Below, piece after piece: positions 52,840-64,000 of a stretch of 64,000 bases of DNA. A program made the translations under genes and the position numbers. Origin of the DNA: Atriophallophorus winterbourni (Eukaryota > Platyhelminthes > Trematoda > Plagiorchiida > Microphallidae); contig JACCGJ010002824.1 in the NCBI GenBank assembly GCA_013407085.1, positions 1 to 64,000 of the forward strand, in the 5' to 3' direction. Numbering within the stretch: the first letter of the stretch is position 1; the number at the start of each line of letters is the position of its first letter. Below the pieces are notes generated by a model. It did not search any database. It worked only from the letters and a program-made list of their open reading frames with translations, and had not been told where the DNA came from.

Positions 52840-54262
52840 ATCCAGGATGCCCAACCTGTGGGGGTACTCATGGAGTGGCATCTTGCAAAGACTTCATTAC
52901 CGCCTATTGCGAAACACGTTGGAAAAAGGTGAAGCAGTGTCACTTGTGTTTCAAATGCCTGAAGGCTGGTCATGACAGAAAATTTTGTCGTGTCACTAAT
53001 TCATGTCAGGTCGTTGGCTGTAATGCTCCTCACCACACATTGCTGTATTGGGAAACTAAGGTCCAGTCTCACGTTGAAAGCAAAACAGTGAGCATGACAA
53101 ACTGTGGGCAAGTTGTCTCTATGGAGGTATTACCTGTTCGCTTGGTAGGAACTGGAGGTTTTTTTGGAAGCATACGCATTTCTTTATTCTGGTTCTGATA
53201 CGACAGTCGTTTGTCGTGAATTCGCTGAAAAACTTGGACTTGAGATGCAAGCTTCAGAAACTCGCATTAAGACGATGAACGGTACAATGTCCGCTCACGA
53301 GCTTGCTAGTAAGTTCAAGTTGAATCGCTAAATGGACTTGTGATAATTGACATCAACAAGACTTTGGTGGTTGATGAAATCATGCCCTTTGCGAACATGC
53401 GGCCTCGTTCAAAATTAGCAGGTCGATGGTCCCATCTCAAGGATGTGGTATTTGAGGAAACTAACCGTAAACGCATAGTTATCTTGATTGGATGTGACAT
53501 TCCGGAAGCACATTGGGCAATCAAACAACGATTAAGTGCTCGGAAACAGCCATACGCTGTGAAAACCTTACTCGTTTGAGTGTTGTTGGGACCTACGAAC
53601 TATAAAGCGCATAAAACAGCCCTGGTCAATCTGCACTCTAGCGGAATTTGTGAAATAGAATCGCTGTTGAGAAAAATGTACGACTCGGAATTTGAAGATT
53701 TGAGTTGCATTGGGAACTTCCCTTCCGTCGAAAATAGAAAGGTACTTCAGCAAATGGAGGAAAAATTAAAGCTAGTCGATGGGCATTACGTAGTACCTCT
53801 TCCCTGGAAGGATAGTGTCCCCAAACGTGCCAGTAAACGGTCAGTCGCGTTCAAACGAATAGAAAGTCTGAGGTGTTTCCTGAAAGATCCTCAATTTTTT
53901 TCTAAAATACACAGAAGTGATTAATGCCAACGTGACCAAGGGGCATGCAAGGAAGTTTGGACCGTATTTTGCCGAGAGTAATCGGCCCTTGCTGTATCTA
54001 CCTCATCACGCTGTGTTGAACCCCAAAAAACCAGAAAAACCTCGGGTAGTAGTGGATTGTGCTGCCAAATTTCATGGGTTTTCACTGAATGATATGCTGT
54101 GCCAGGGTCCTGATACAACAGCGAATCTGGTTACCGTGCTTTTGCGCTTCAGGTTCAGTCGGGTAGCTCTAGCTGCAGACATTGTGGAAATGTTCATGCA
54201 AGTTAAAGTTCCTGACAAAAATTTATCGGCGTCACGATTTCTCTTGTTGGATGAGAAGAATG
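52840..54262 (+). pseudogene. pol: BEL/Pao pol: zinc region, protease, A17 and RT start
   Basis: Zinc region at 52850-53035 (CPTCGGTHGVASC, CHLCFKCLKAGHDRKFC, APHHTLL). The protease reads LYSGSDTTVC near 53190 (SGS where active BEL proteases have DSGS). NRKRIVILIGCDIPEAHWAI and LLGPTNY lie at the A17 boundary. RT begins at 53917 with PLLYLPHHAVLNPKKPEKPR, VVVDCAAKFHGFSLND and ALAADIVEMFMQVKVPD. Frames shift at about 53200, 53330, 53575 and 53920. Coding ends abruptly after VPDKNLSASRFLLLDEKN. Confidence 0.85.
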
Positions 54263-55006
54263 TTTATATTGTCGGTTGTTCTTGGCAAGCTGAGTTACCT
54301 GACACTGAATTAGCTCAGTCGGATTTTGTGACAGAATTTCCCGGCAATAATTCGGATCAGATGGAGAGCACGCCTGGCTCACCTGACACCAAATCAGCCC
54401 AAGTAAAATGTAGGCCTGGTTCACGTGACACTGAATCAGCTATAATTGGGGCGACGTTTGGTCAGCATGACAATCCGTATGATTGGCGTAAACCTTTCGG
54501 TTGTATACCTGATGAACCATTTATGTTTGGAAACCCGGATACAATATTTTGTAATTTAGACTTGTTTGGATGGCGCAAAATGTCGCTGTTTGAGGATGCA
54601 ATACATAAGGCTCGTTTGAGTAGGACATCATGCATGAGCTCATTGTAGGAGACGGTGGCAAAACCGGTAGGGATGGGAATAGGGCGTAACTGGGGTGTCG
54701 GGCCCGGGGGCTAATGCTTAAGGTGGGAGGCGGGTTTTCGGATCTGCTGACCCCAGAAATACCACCAAGCATTCAGTCTGCCGGTTGCATGCGAAGACGA
54801 ACGTTGATTACACTGAAGGCAAATGTTTTAGGTGGAGGCAGGTCTTCGGGTGTGCCAACTCCAGAGATACCACCAAACATTTGATCGTCAAGTCGCTGTC
54901 ATTGGTCGCGAGTTACACGGGTCGGGTAGCCAGTTAGAGGAGAGCCCCGCAGTTCAGTGTTTGTGTCTCAACTTGCTTTTCAGATTGGGAGAATTTCGGT
55001 GGGCGG
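54263..55006 (+). repeat. Repeat-rich block replacing distal BEL pol
   Basis: The open frame continues to 54648 but no longer looks like RT. It has tandem-like units (PDTELAQSDF, PDTKSAQVKC, RDTESAIIGA) encoded by related DNA. At 54715-54772 and 54825-54882 two copies of a 58-bp segment (AGGTGG(G)AGGC ... AGAAATACCACCAA type) occur about 110 bp apart. Family unknown. It could be a satellite captured by the element or another transposon fragment. Confidence 0.55.
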
Positions 55007-55566
55007 TGTATGAATCCGCGTTGATGTCTTGAAAATTCCTCTTTCGGTCCAGCAAGATCAAACGAACTGGAGAAATTTGTTTCCCACCCTACTACCGTGT
55101 TCCTTATCAAGTTTTTGTGTCATAATTTTCTCGTGATATTTTTTGTTTGTTCTTTAAATTAAAAATAACATTTAAACTAAATGTTAAATCTGTGAGAGTT
55201 TTTTTCCGAACATTGTTCCTTTGTTTAACTGCACATCGGCTTCCGCACATTTTGATTTGTCCGTTACCCGTGTTTACCGTTATTGGAAAATGGTAATTTT
55301 TTGTGCTCTCAACTGAGCTGTTTGACTTCCGTTTATATGACACGTTTGGTTTGCAATAAAACCTGTATTCGATTACCGTTGAGGTTTGTTATATTTTGTT
55401 TGTTAATTGTCTTCGTCAATATAGTACAGCATAAATTGACGTATTGTTCTGATTTGGGATCGATTCGTAAACGCTCGTCATTCCCGGTATAAGAATCTCG
55501 TGGCTTGTAGCAGGCAACTAGTTTCCGTGACAGAAACTATTCCCCAGTGATGATTTGGTCGCTACA
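55007..55566 (+). repeat. BEL/Pao 3' LTR
   Basis: 560 bp, the partner of 51075-51631. It begins TGTATGAATCCGCG and ends TTTGGTCGCTACA. Contains AATAAAACC near 55356, a possible polyadenylation signal. Confidence 0.9.
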
Positions 55567-56379
55567 ATCATTTAGTAGTCAGCCATTCAACCTGAAACGA
55601 TTATTTTGAGAACGTGGATTTAACCGTTAAAATTCGCTTTATAGTTTATGATAATCCATTTTCTATGGTAAAAACACTTTAAAATGTCGATTCTTTAAAC
55701 AAAAAGAATCTCGTACTATTTGAACTGCATCCATTTTATCTGTAGTTGAACATCGTGGTTCTTTGTAGGAACCCAACATAACGGTGGCATACAAGTATAT
55801 CTCTTGTTTACTACTGTACTACGGTTTCCAGGCTAACAAAACCTGATCTAACTGTCGCCACTTAATGATGGCAAACGGAGTGAATGGGTGATGATATGTG
55901 AAGGATTGGGATATGAGCACCACAATATATTAGTCTTAATAACAAGTTATTCATTTTTAAACAGCTCCGTACTAAATATTAGCTACTTGCAACATATTTA
56001 ATTATCTAATATAGTTTGTAGGAGTGAACTTAATCACACAGGAATTCAAATCAGAAGCATTTATAGGAAATGCTAAATAACACCCGTCGATAAAACACGA
56101 GATTTTGAAGCGTCCAATTGACTGACAACAACTATTGCGAACCACGTTTATTCTCGTTTTGTTTGAATTTTCAATAGAGGTTGAAACGAAACCATTCACA
56201 GACATGATCGGATAGATACTGTCAGCCGATTTGTACGATGTTTCTTTGCTTTAACATTGTATATATTTTTCAGAATAAAAATATAAAATTTGGTTCAACT
56301 AATTTTGATTTTCCCCTCCAAGAAAAAACAAGAAATTTTAATGGAATAAATATTATAATCGGTTGTATGTTGTTAATAT
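55567..56379. other. Intergenic or upstream region of the transporter gene
   Basis: AT-rich, with no repeat or gene that I can identify. If 56380 is the translation start, this holds the promoter and 5' UTR; no specific element is evident. Confidence 0.4.
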
Positions 56380-59300
56380 ATGCTAGTCATGCACAAATGC
56401 TTCGACCTTCATAAATGCAATAATTTGACATCGCTATTGAGATATACTCCCACTTTTATCACATCCATCCTAATGGTATGTCCCTCGAGCCTCATTGCCC
56501 AGGTCGCAAATAATAAAAATTTTGTCAACGGCATACTGACTGTTATTGGAGGTGCTATTGTGCATCTTACATTTGGACATTTTTACACATTGGGTAGATC
56601 TTGTTCATCTTATTTATCTTAGCAAATATGACTCCATATATCCTCAGTTATATCAAAGCACGTGTTGATGTGAACGTTAACGAGGACTTAAAAGTGTGGC
56701 TGTCAGGCATGGGCTATGGAATTCAAGGATTATCGATGCCTCTCGGTGGATTCTTGTCAAAACGTATCGATTACCGCTTTGTTGTTGCTTTGAGTTGCTT
56801 GCTCGAAAGGTACGGTAATTTCGTTTTTGTTCCTAACATTCTCTTTATAAACTTAAATTTTCTTTTCATCAAATATAATAGTCATAATAATTTATTAATT
56901 AAATATTTCAATATTGATGAAATAAGCACATATAATCAAAAAATGCATGATTTTTTTCAAATAAGACAAGTACTCATAATATTTGTCAATACGAGATTCA
57001 AAGTTCTAGAACCGTGTTTTACTCACGTTCGAACACCGTCTATCTGTGTTTTTGTGATTTTTTAAACGCTTAGCAGAAGGGTCTGAATATTAGTATTCAA
57101 GCAGGCATACAAAAATGACTGCGTTAATAATGAACATGAAAGTGGGAAAATCTTGGATTGCTTTCAAAGTAATAAATAAAATAGGACACGTGATTAACGT
57201 TCAGTCGCGTATTGCATCAACATTGCTGTAAATGTGACAGAATCAAATTTTATGCGATTTATGCTCCTTTTGAAAAGATAAACAGCTTATGCAAGATTTA
57301 ATTAGGCGCTTGTAGAATGCTCAATGTACATTTAAACTAGCCCATTTGCTATTATTTTTATTCCAGTGGTGTTGCTTCGCCCGTTTTAACAATTGTTTTG
57401 CATTGTGTTTTAGTTAACTGATTCACAGATAAATAAGTTTTATTCAAAGTTACGTTACTTTTCCTAATTATTACACAATAAATATAAGTTTATATTTTCA
57501 CAGCGGCAGTGTGGCATTGACATATTTTACAGTAAGCATTTCTTTCCCTGCGGTTATAATAACGTATGCAATCATGAATGGCGCTGGTTTGGGATTTGCT
57601 TACTCAGTTGTCTTCGAAGTAGCCAGTTCGGTACGTCTCATCATATTATATGGTTAATCATGTATAACGTCTGAAAGGTAAACACTATGTTATAAATAAT
57701 TTTGAAATATTCAAAAACCAAATGAGAAGAACAGCAATCATATACTTGTATTCTCGGTCTAGATAATATCGACACTTAAAATGATAATTTGAATAAAATA
57801 GTTGATCTCATTATGTTTTTAGCGAAAACTGTATGCACGGCAGCTCATTATATTTGGGATTTACATTTTCACAGCTGAGTTTAAACACTCAATCAAGCAA
57901 AACATACCAGGAAGAGTTATTTTCAGTTCCACTGCAAAAGCTCTAGGGACATATATAGAGATTTTCTTATGTTTGCGTTTTTGAAGCATTTGCTGAGAAT
58001 TGTTTGATCGAACTATCAAATAAAATACGATTTTTAGCAGTCATGGTACTCGAACATCAGATCTTCGCATCAACACCAATTCAAAATAAAGTTGCTGTCT
58101 ACTTATATGCGAGCATTCTAAGTTATGAGCCAATGTAAATTCTTCTCAATATGTATGGTTTTTCTATTGCAGATTGCCAAAGATTGCGGATTTAGTACTA
58201 ACTTCAACTCTAACTTCTAATGATATGTTGTATAACATATAAATTCGAATATCCCTGCAAAACTGTAACACATTCTAATTGCTAGTGATTTTATCATGTT
58301 ATATCTAAATTGATCTGAAATATAGCTGTTGTAAATAACCTATAAATAAGAGTAATTTAACATAGCTGAAGCCAAATGCAGTTTTGCGTTAAGTTTGATT
58401 TACAGCTAAGTTGCACGGTTCCTATAGACTTGATGGTATGAAAATAAGATTGTTTTTAAAAGATACGCATCGAGATTAAATCGATGTCTCGATTATCCAC
58501 TGAAATGGCACGTATATTATAACTTACCTGTTGTAGTTTATTATATATTGTGAACTATTCTACAATTTCTGTAGTGTAATAGTTCTTTCAATTCAGCATA
58601 TAATAACGATTTTGGTTTCAGTTCTTTCCGGAGAAACACGCACTTGTGATTGGAATTGTTGTCGCCGGATTTGGATTGGGCTCTCTTGCATTCACTCCCA
58701 TCCAGACCGCATATATTAACAGAGAAAATGTTAAACCTGATGAAACTACCAAGTAAAATTGAAAGTATTCGAGAAATAATGATTGCGCCAGCAATTGACC
58801 TTGTTGAAACTAAATGCAACTTTCAATTAGAATTACAAATTAGAATTACAATAATCATTAACAAAAAAAGCTTATTTGCATGCATTTCCATCTCACACCT
58901 CATGCATGCAAATGAGCATTTTTTCCCCAGAATAATGGGTTTATACCCTATCTACATGAGTGTGGGCTCATGTAATTGAACTGGTTGGTCGTACTAACCA
59001 ACAGCGGCAAATAAGCGTAACTTGTTCACTATTTTTCCACGGTTTCAGGCGCATGCGGATCCTGGTCATACTGTCCATACCTGATAAGTGCAAATAGCAC
59101 GAAACTGGTCGTGGGGTGTGTGTGTGTGATCGAAATGCATGCAAATGAACTTTATGTTTGTGGTTATGTTTTTAAACACTGTATACATGAGTGTGGGCTC
59201 ATCTGAATGATCCGGTTAGTATTACATGCCTTACCCAACAGTGTTATACAAGCGCAACTTGTTTATAATCATCATAGTTTGATGTCATGGAAGAATCGCT

Positions 59301-62259
59301 AAATGAAATATAGAATGCTCCGTTATTCAACTATTTTATGAACAAGTATTTTAACCTGAGGAGTGTTTGAGCTCCTATAATTATATGTCCATACATGATC
59401 CATGGTACATAAATTTTACTCCAGTTCAATCACTATGCTAATTACTGTTAGAACCCCACGGCATATATATGCAATATCTGGGATAAACTTTACATCAAAT
59501 AACTCACTCAGATATTATTATTATAATCGTTTTGGAAAACTGTGTAGATATTTATCATAAAATTCCGTTTTTATAAGCGTTCAAAAAATTGTGATTAAAC
59601 ACATTAGCTTATTTTTCGAGTACAATTCGGAATTTTTTCTGGATTAAGTTGTATCGAAAAATTAAATTATTATAAAATGATTAATAATTCTACGAATTCT
59701 ACAAGTGTCCAAGTATTCTTACATTTGAATAAGATCATATTGTGATTTTCCTACATGGCCGGTACAATTAATTGTGTAGTGGTTGGACGTGTTAATTCTT
59801 TGATTTAAAAGTATAATTTTTTGGTGCATATGTACCTTGACTGGTCGGATCAAGATATTTCATATTGAGGATCCACTTTTGTTAAACTAAATTGTATATT
59901 ATTAAGTCGAAACCAGCTAGATTCTACCATGATTTTAAATCTTTAACACACTCTGGTAAACTAAATTCATGTAATGAAACGAGCAGTTATTGCAGTACAT
60001 CATTATCTAAAATATTATTGTTTTTTCAGTCTGTTTTTAGATGACGCTCTGATCGACCGTGTTCCATCAACGTTTCTTATCCTGGGAGCTATTTTGGCAG
60101 GCGTTCAAGTAGTCGGTATCGCTTTGATGCGCAAGCGTCCTGAGAAACCTGTAAGTACCAGCATGTCAAGGAATCAGACGGTATCTCTATCGGTATATAT
60201 CACTACTGATTTTGTGAACTCGATTTCCTGTTCTTGTAATAAGATGAATAATTATTCATGATATTATATTCAAATTATGTCCTCATATTTTATTCAGTTT
60301 TTCATGTAAAATGTCGCTTGTGTTTATGAGGCATGCCCAAGTTTTGAAACTTCTTCCCGCAAATTGTTTAAAACATCACCTTTCTATAGAAGTGATCAAA
60401 AGGCATTAAAGCCATTAAGGGGTGATTAGCTAACTCTAATTGATTTGCAAGAAAATCTGCATAAAATGACTCGGGGTTACTGTGTAACCACACAACGTTC
60501 TAGAATATATATATATATATATATCATTATACGAATCTCCTAATGTGTTGTACAGCTACGATGTTTTCATACCATAAATTCTTGAATCTTGTTAAAATTT
60601 AGTTCAAATTATTTTGTTGAAAAGTATGGTTATAAATGGTATTTTGATTTTTTTACATAGCACGTTGAGTCAGAACAAAATGGAAATGAAATGGAACATT
60701 TAAATTCCACTCAGACGGTGAGCATTCTGTTTTACCCTTGAGAATTTATAGCATCGATTGATGCTTTGCATTTCCCGAAGCCATCCTCTCTATGGAATCG
60801 GTGTAAAATGAAATGTGACATAATTGTTTTATGTTGTTACCAAACAATTTCGAGAACATTTACACCGGTATCTAGTCATATTGGAAGAAAATTTTAAAAA
60901 CTGTTGTAATACTTACTTACTTTAATAGTTACTTAATACTCACTTGCATCTTTTTCATGCTCATGGAATGATTTATGATGTAATAATTTACAATGGGATG
61001 CATTTACTCATCATCATCATGGGCAGCATTACATCGGTATTTAGTACCGAGTGTCATACAACCATGTTAAAATAAAATCCTGATGAACGTTATACTTGAA
61101 TGCCACTGGTGCATAGGGTTCGTACAACGAACCACGATGTTCAAAGACAGAATCACATAGTGATTCGTGGTCCAGCACTCGAGTCGCTTGTAGATGACTA
61201 AAGTTATGTGTTGCTCACATCCCCCGAAATTACACTCCACTACCGGTTTCTGGCTGTTTGCCGCCATCAAGTGGAGACAGTAAGATTAGGTTCAGTGAGC
61301 CTTGAAACAGTGAATAAATGGTAAACAAGTGTATGCTTGAATGCCACTGTTGCATAGGGTTCGTACAACGAACCACGATGTTCAAACACAGAATCACGAA
61401 GTGATTCGTGATAAAGCACTTAAGGCGCTTATGGATGACCGATGAGATGTGTTGCTCACAATCAAGTGTTGTGGACGAGTAGAACTATACCTCTGTTTCC
61501 AATCTACTTTAAATGGGTAAAATTTGGAATATTGTTTTTTACATTCAGTCATGGTGTTTATCGTCACAAAGTAGAAAGTGCTCAACATGGTTTCATATTT
61601 TGGGGGGAAATGTGCATCTGACCAATTTGTGACTTTTCAATCATATATCGAATGCTCATTCCATTAAAATATTAGCATGCCACCCGAATATTCATAGGTT
61701 TCTTTCTAGTGTTCATCTTTTGTTTACCGTTCGAACGGCGTCCTTCATTTTATCCACACCTGGGAGTTTCGTTATACTCGCCTGATATTCTCACTCTGTC
61801 GTCATTGACGTCTATAAAAATTATGAAAAAAATAGCTCTAGAATAAATACACACGTTCAAAAGCGATCAACAACACTTGTATGATGTTTATTCAAGCGTT
61901 GGGTGTCCCACAGATTCGCTAAATAGAGCAGTAAGCACATCACTTAGAACAACAGATAATCATTCGGTAAAATATTGACGAAAGTGAAAGACTGATACGA
62001 GTGAAGAATATCGATTAGAACGATTATTTTCAGTATGGTGACGAAATCTCTCTTCAGGAAATTTAGCGATAAGCATTTGTTCAATGGTGGAATAACATCA
62101 AGTACATATTTTTCCGTCAAATAATTTGACATTTTCGGATTACATTCCTGTGGCATTGATTATAAGTATAACCTTGCGTGCATTTTTGTTTCTTAGTCGA
62201 TCGAAATCACAGCTAAAGAAGATGAAAAATGCAAGAGAGATTGTTCTCTAACCAACCAG
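56380..62259 (+). CDS. Major-facilitator transporter (OFA/monocarboxylate-carrier-like), exons 1-7, 3' incomplete
   Basis: Seven exons with consensus GT-AG sites and matching phases: 56380-56593, 56623-56809, 57504-57630, 58622-58752, 60030-60150, 60661-60717, 62197-62259; together 300 codons. TM1 is GILTVIGGAIVHLTFGHFYT. TM2 lies around GMGYGIQGLSMPLGGFLSKR, which includes an MFS motif-A-like GGFLSKRIDYR. TM3 starts FVVALSCLLE and TM4 lies around ITYAIMNGAGLGFAYSVVFE. TM5 is LVIGIVVAGFGLGSLAF and TM6 FLILGAILAGVQVVGIALM. A hydrophilic loop in exons 6-7 (KEDEKCKRDC) fits the central MFS loop, so TM7-TM12 lie beyond the window. Family resemblance is to oxalate:formate antiporter/MCT-like carriers; the substrate is unknown. 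The first ATG is tentative, as an upstream exon is possible. No lesions, unlike the surrounding transposons. Confidence 0.85.
56476..56502 (+). other. Possible 27-nt micro-intron in exon 1
   Basis: GTATGTCC ... TTGCCCAG has strong splice-site consensus at both ends and a length divisible by three, so the frame stays open whether or not it is spliced. The following confirmed intron is 29 nt (56594-56622, GTAGATC ... ATCTTAG). Confidence 0.4.
56594..56622 (+). other. 29-nt micro-intron of the transporter gene
   Basis: Removing these 29 nt joins TAYTL-type codons (CACATTGG) to CAAATATGACTCC in frame, giving HFYTLANMTPYILSYI. Without removal the frame hits a stop at 56620-56622. GT and AG ends are present. 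Schistosome genes are known to have very short 5' introns. Confidence 0.8.
56810..57503 (+). other. Intron 2 of the transporter gene
   Basis: 694 bp, GTACGG ... TTTTCACAG. AT-rich; no repeat recognised. Confidence 0.75.
57631..58621 (+). other. Intron 3 of the transporter gene
   Basis: 991 bp, GTACGTCT ... TTTGGTTTCAG. AT-rich; no repeat or nested gene recognised. Confidence 0.75.
58910..59026 (+). repeat. Intronic tandem repeat, unit 1
   Basis: Inside intron 4 (58753-60029). Shares ATGCATGCAAATGA, ACATGAGTGTGGGCTCAT and GCGTAACTTGTT-type blocks with 59134-59263, at an offset of about 225-235 bp. Function unknown. Confidence 0.65.
59134..59263 (+). repeat. Intronic tandem repeat, unit 2
   Basis: Partner of 58910-59026, with the same order of blocks. 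A (GT)n stretch (GTGTGTGTGTGT, about 59117-59128) lies just upstream. The rest of intron 4 up to 60029 shows nothing recognisable. Confidence 0.65.
60500..60525. repeat. (TA)n microsatellite in intron 5
   Basis: About ten TA units within intron 5 (60151-60660) of the transporter gene. Confidence 0.85.
61096..61219 (+). repeat. Hairpin-bearing intronic repeat, unit 1
   Basis: Within intron 6 (60718-62196). Contains two perfect hairpins: GGTTCGT-ACA-ACGAACC (61117-61133) and GAATCAC-ATA-GTGATTC (61150-61166). An enclosing ACCACGA/TCGTGGT pair overlaps the second. The unit is repeated 241 bp downstream. Confidence 0.7.
61337..61460 (+). repeat. Hairpin-bearing intronic repeat, unit 2
   Basis: Partner of 61096-61219 at an exact offset of 241 bp. 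Both 7-bp stems are conserved (61358-61374 and 61391-61407), while the loop of the second changed from ATA to GAA. The right half is more diverged. Confidence 0.7.
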
Positions 62260-63285
62260 GTAAGTAAGGCATTAATTTCGAAGTTGTAGCAAGCTGGTTA
62301 ATTCATGAACTGAATGCTGTTTGTCACCCCTTGAGTAAAGCTTTAACATATTTTTTAAAATCTAACTCAGGCAATCGTGTGTTCTTAATTCGAATTCAAA
62401 TTTGGATGTGGTACGGAATCTCATAAATTGTGCTCAAGTGCAAAACCATCGTTAAGTTGGCTGGTCGCAGACATCACTGATGAAATAACTTACAACACAA
62501 CCATACTTGAACGACATCAGGTTTTTGTCCAAGTTTTCCTTACACCGATTCTGCGCTGTTTGTTCCACCTGGAAAAGTAGGTATATCAGAACAGATTCAG
62601 TGGCCTCTAAAACACTGGCGCAAAGGCACAAAGGTTTGAGCTTTCGAATCATTTACTATTTGTATTAACACGGCCTCAGCGGTGGATTGACCGATTTCGC
62701 GACATCTTGAGTGTATAGGCTAAATGACTTTGTCCTTGCCTACACAACCCGACACCCATAGGACATTAATAGACTGGTTGATGGTATCACCAATTAGATG
62801 TAGTACGTGGAGCGCTGTTTATTTAATTGTATTCCCTGTTCTGTCTATCACACTTGGTCTGACGGGAAAAACTTACCTAAAATCTGCTCTAACCGAATGG
62901 TTGCAAATTTATTCTCATGCAAATGGCTATTAGTTCGGTCCCAAACATCTTTTGGACATAATTCTTTTCAAATTTATGTTGCTCGGGCCAATTTCATCGG
63001 TGTCGAATCCCAACTCAAAATTTTGTCTTTGACAGTTGACACTATGCAATCTAACTGGCGTTAAATGCTTATTCTGTCAATTTGCGTCTGATTATTTTTC
63101 GTAGTACTCATCTACATTTCATTCTACGGTAGTAGTTTAAAGTTACTCCTATACAAATATCAAAAATGAATTCAAAGAAATTCAAAGTGGTAATGATCCA
63201 AAATGGAAATACTTTACAGTAACCATATATTAAGAATATAGGGAATGCATAAAAAACAACACAAATGTTTTGTCAATATGGAAAG
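62260..63285 (+). other. Start of the next transporter intron
   Basis: Begins with GTAAGTAAGG after exon 7. I found no further convincing exon before the LINE at 63286, so the intron probably extends past the window. Confidence 0.5.
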
Positions 63286-64000
63286 TCAGCTTGTGTATTC
63301 AAGTGCGAGGTTGGATTTGGTCAACATATACTTGTCAAGTTCAGCCTTGAACATGTTCAGGCTTGATGTACAAATGATATGTAGGGGCACAGAGTTCCAT
63401 ATAAAACAAACTCGGACAGTAAAGAAGAACCTTTGACAATTTGATCTAGCGTGTTGAATTGTTAACTTGCAGCCATGAGATCTGCTACCACGTGCTTCGT
63501 CCCGATGACTCAGGTGTTCAAGTGGGTGATTCACTGTGTGCAGAATGCTGAACAGATGGATCAAGTCACCTCTGACACGATGGTATGAAAAGTGAAATAG
63601 GTTCGAAGTTGCAATCCTCTCCTCGTATGGCCTGCTGTATAGTCCGATCATCAGTTTTGTAGCGTGGTGGTATACGCGTTGCAGCAAAGTCATGTCCTTT
63701 TGTAACCATGAGGAGCATGCTTGAACAGCGTACTCCATTGTTGGCCTTATATATGTGTTCATTATCCGTGGGAGTACCTGCTATGTGAAACTAACGAAAA
63801 TCCTTCTGGGCAGTGCTAAGTTTTGGCAGAACATTTTGTATATCATAGAACACTGCTGTGAAGACTTCAAGTTACTGCTAATACACACACCCAGGTCTTT
63901 ATCTTTCGTAACCCATGAAAGTTGCTGAGATCCCCGAGAGTAGGTATGAATTTACCGACGTTTAACATTTTGCATTTTGGCATTTTGAATGGTAGGCTGT
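63286..64000 (-). mobile_element. CR1-like LINE 3' fragment, cut by window end
   Basis: Minus strand: KMLNVGKFIPTLGD (about 63950), KDLGVCI-type segment near 63890, NTYIRPTMEYAVQACSSWLQ (63762-63700), YERIATSNLFHFSYHRVRGD, then FFTVRVCFIWNSVPLHI and a stop at 63286. This is the RT C-terminal domain. The 63286-63762 frame is open while the upstream part has stops. It probably lies in an intron of the transporter gene, in antisense to it. Confidence 0.82.

Larger units (their letters stand above)
51075..55566 (+). mobile_element. BEL/Pao LTR retrotransposon, pol truncated
   Basis: Long LTRs (51075-51631, 557 bp; 55007-55566, 560 bp) enclose a BEL-type gag (DUF1759-like), CCHC region, aspartic protease, peptidase A17 region and the start of RT. 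RT ends at about 54260. The rest of RT, RNase H and integrase are absent and replaced by a 730-bp repeat-rich block. Flanks ATCAA (51070-51074) and ATCAT (55567-55571) could be an imperfect 5-bp TSD. Stops in gag make it non-autonomous. Confidence 0.88.

Noticed and set aside
62724..63064. Further exons of the transporter gene
   Set aside because: Open frames exist, but they contain no MFS-like transmembrane pattern and no well-placed splice sites in the right phase.
63245..63436. Plus-strand 63-codon frame
   Set aside because: It is the shadow of the minus-strand LINE coding region at 63286-63762.

Overview
This is eukaryotic DNA, most likely from a flatworm, and a digenean trematode fits best. 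The reasons are a CsRn1/Boudicca-type Ty3/gypsy element, many CR1-, RTE- and jockey-like non-LTR elements, a BEL/Pao element, and one host gene with introns of 27-29 nt. The species assignment is inference; no sequence was compared by search. I see no rRNA, CRISPR or bacterial-type gene, and almost all of the first 55.5 kb is transposon-derived.

Layout. 1-1000: RTE LINE remnant (minus). 1090-6380: an old gypsy copy split by a younger gypsy insertion (gypsy A, 1920-5896, TSD TACAC). 6385-7612: minus-strand gypsy integrase pieces and two opposed SINE A copies. 7740-12865: two converging CR1-like LINEs; the second is interrupted by a SINE A with a perfect 13-bp TSD. 12955-14412: tRNA-headed SINE C copies and SINE B modules. 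14554-24000: five minus-strand CR1-like LINE copies, three abutting (TGAAC)n-tailed SINE B modules, including a 1.6-kb tandem duplication. 25080-47360: several copies of another LINE family ('LINE-U') with (ATTT)n tails. In two of its 3' UTRs there is an antisense U6 snRNA segment, and in one of these a nearly intact gypsy B (32842-36921, TSD CTTAT) is nested. 43505-50160: two further LINE families, one of them an internal-deletion derivative. 51075-55566: a defective BEL/Pao element whose distal pol is replaced by a repeat-rich block.

From 56380 to 62259 lies the only convincing host gene: the first seven recognised exons (300 codons, TM1-TM6 and the start of the central loop) of a major-facilitator transporter related to oxalate:formate/monocarboxylate carriers. 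Its 3' half lies outside the window. Its introns hold hairpin-bearing tandem repeats. The window ends in a CR1-like LINE 3' end (63286-64000, minus).

The observations I consider most unusual are: (1) gypsy A has no tRNA-type primer site but an 18-nt perfect complement to its own LTR between the LTR end and the gag ATG, the arrangement of self-priming elements such as Tf1; (2) a LINE family carries a nearly full-length U6 snRNA in antisense in its 3' UTR, present in two copies and absent from two others; (3) SINE tails are joined directly to 5'-truncated LINEs, as expected from template switching.
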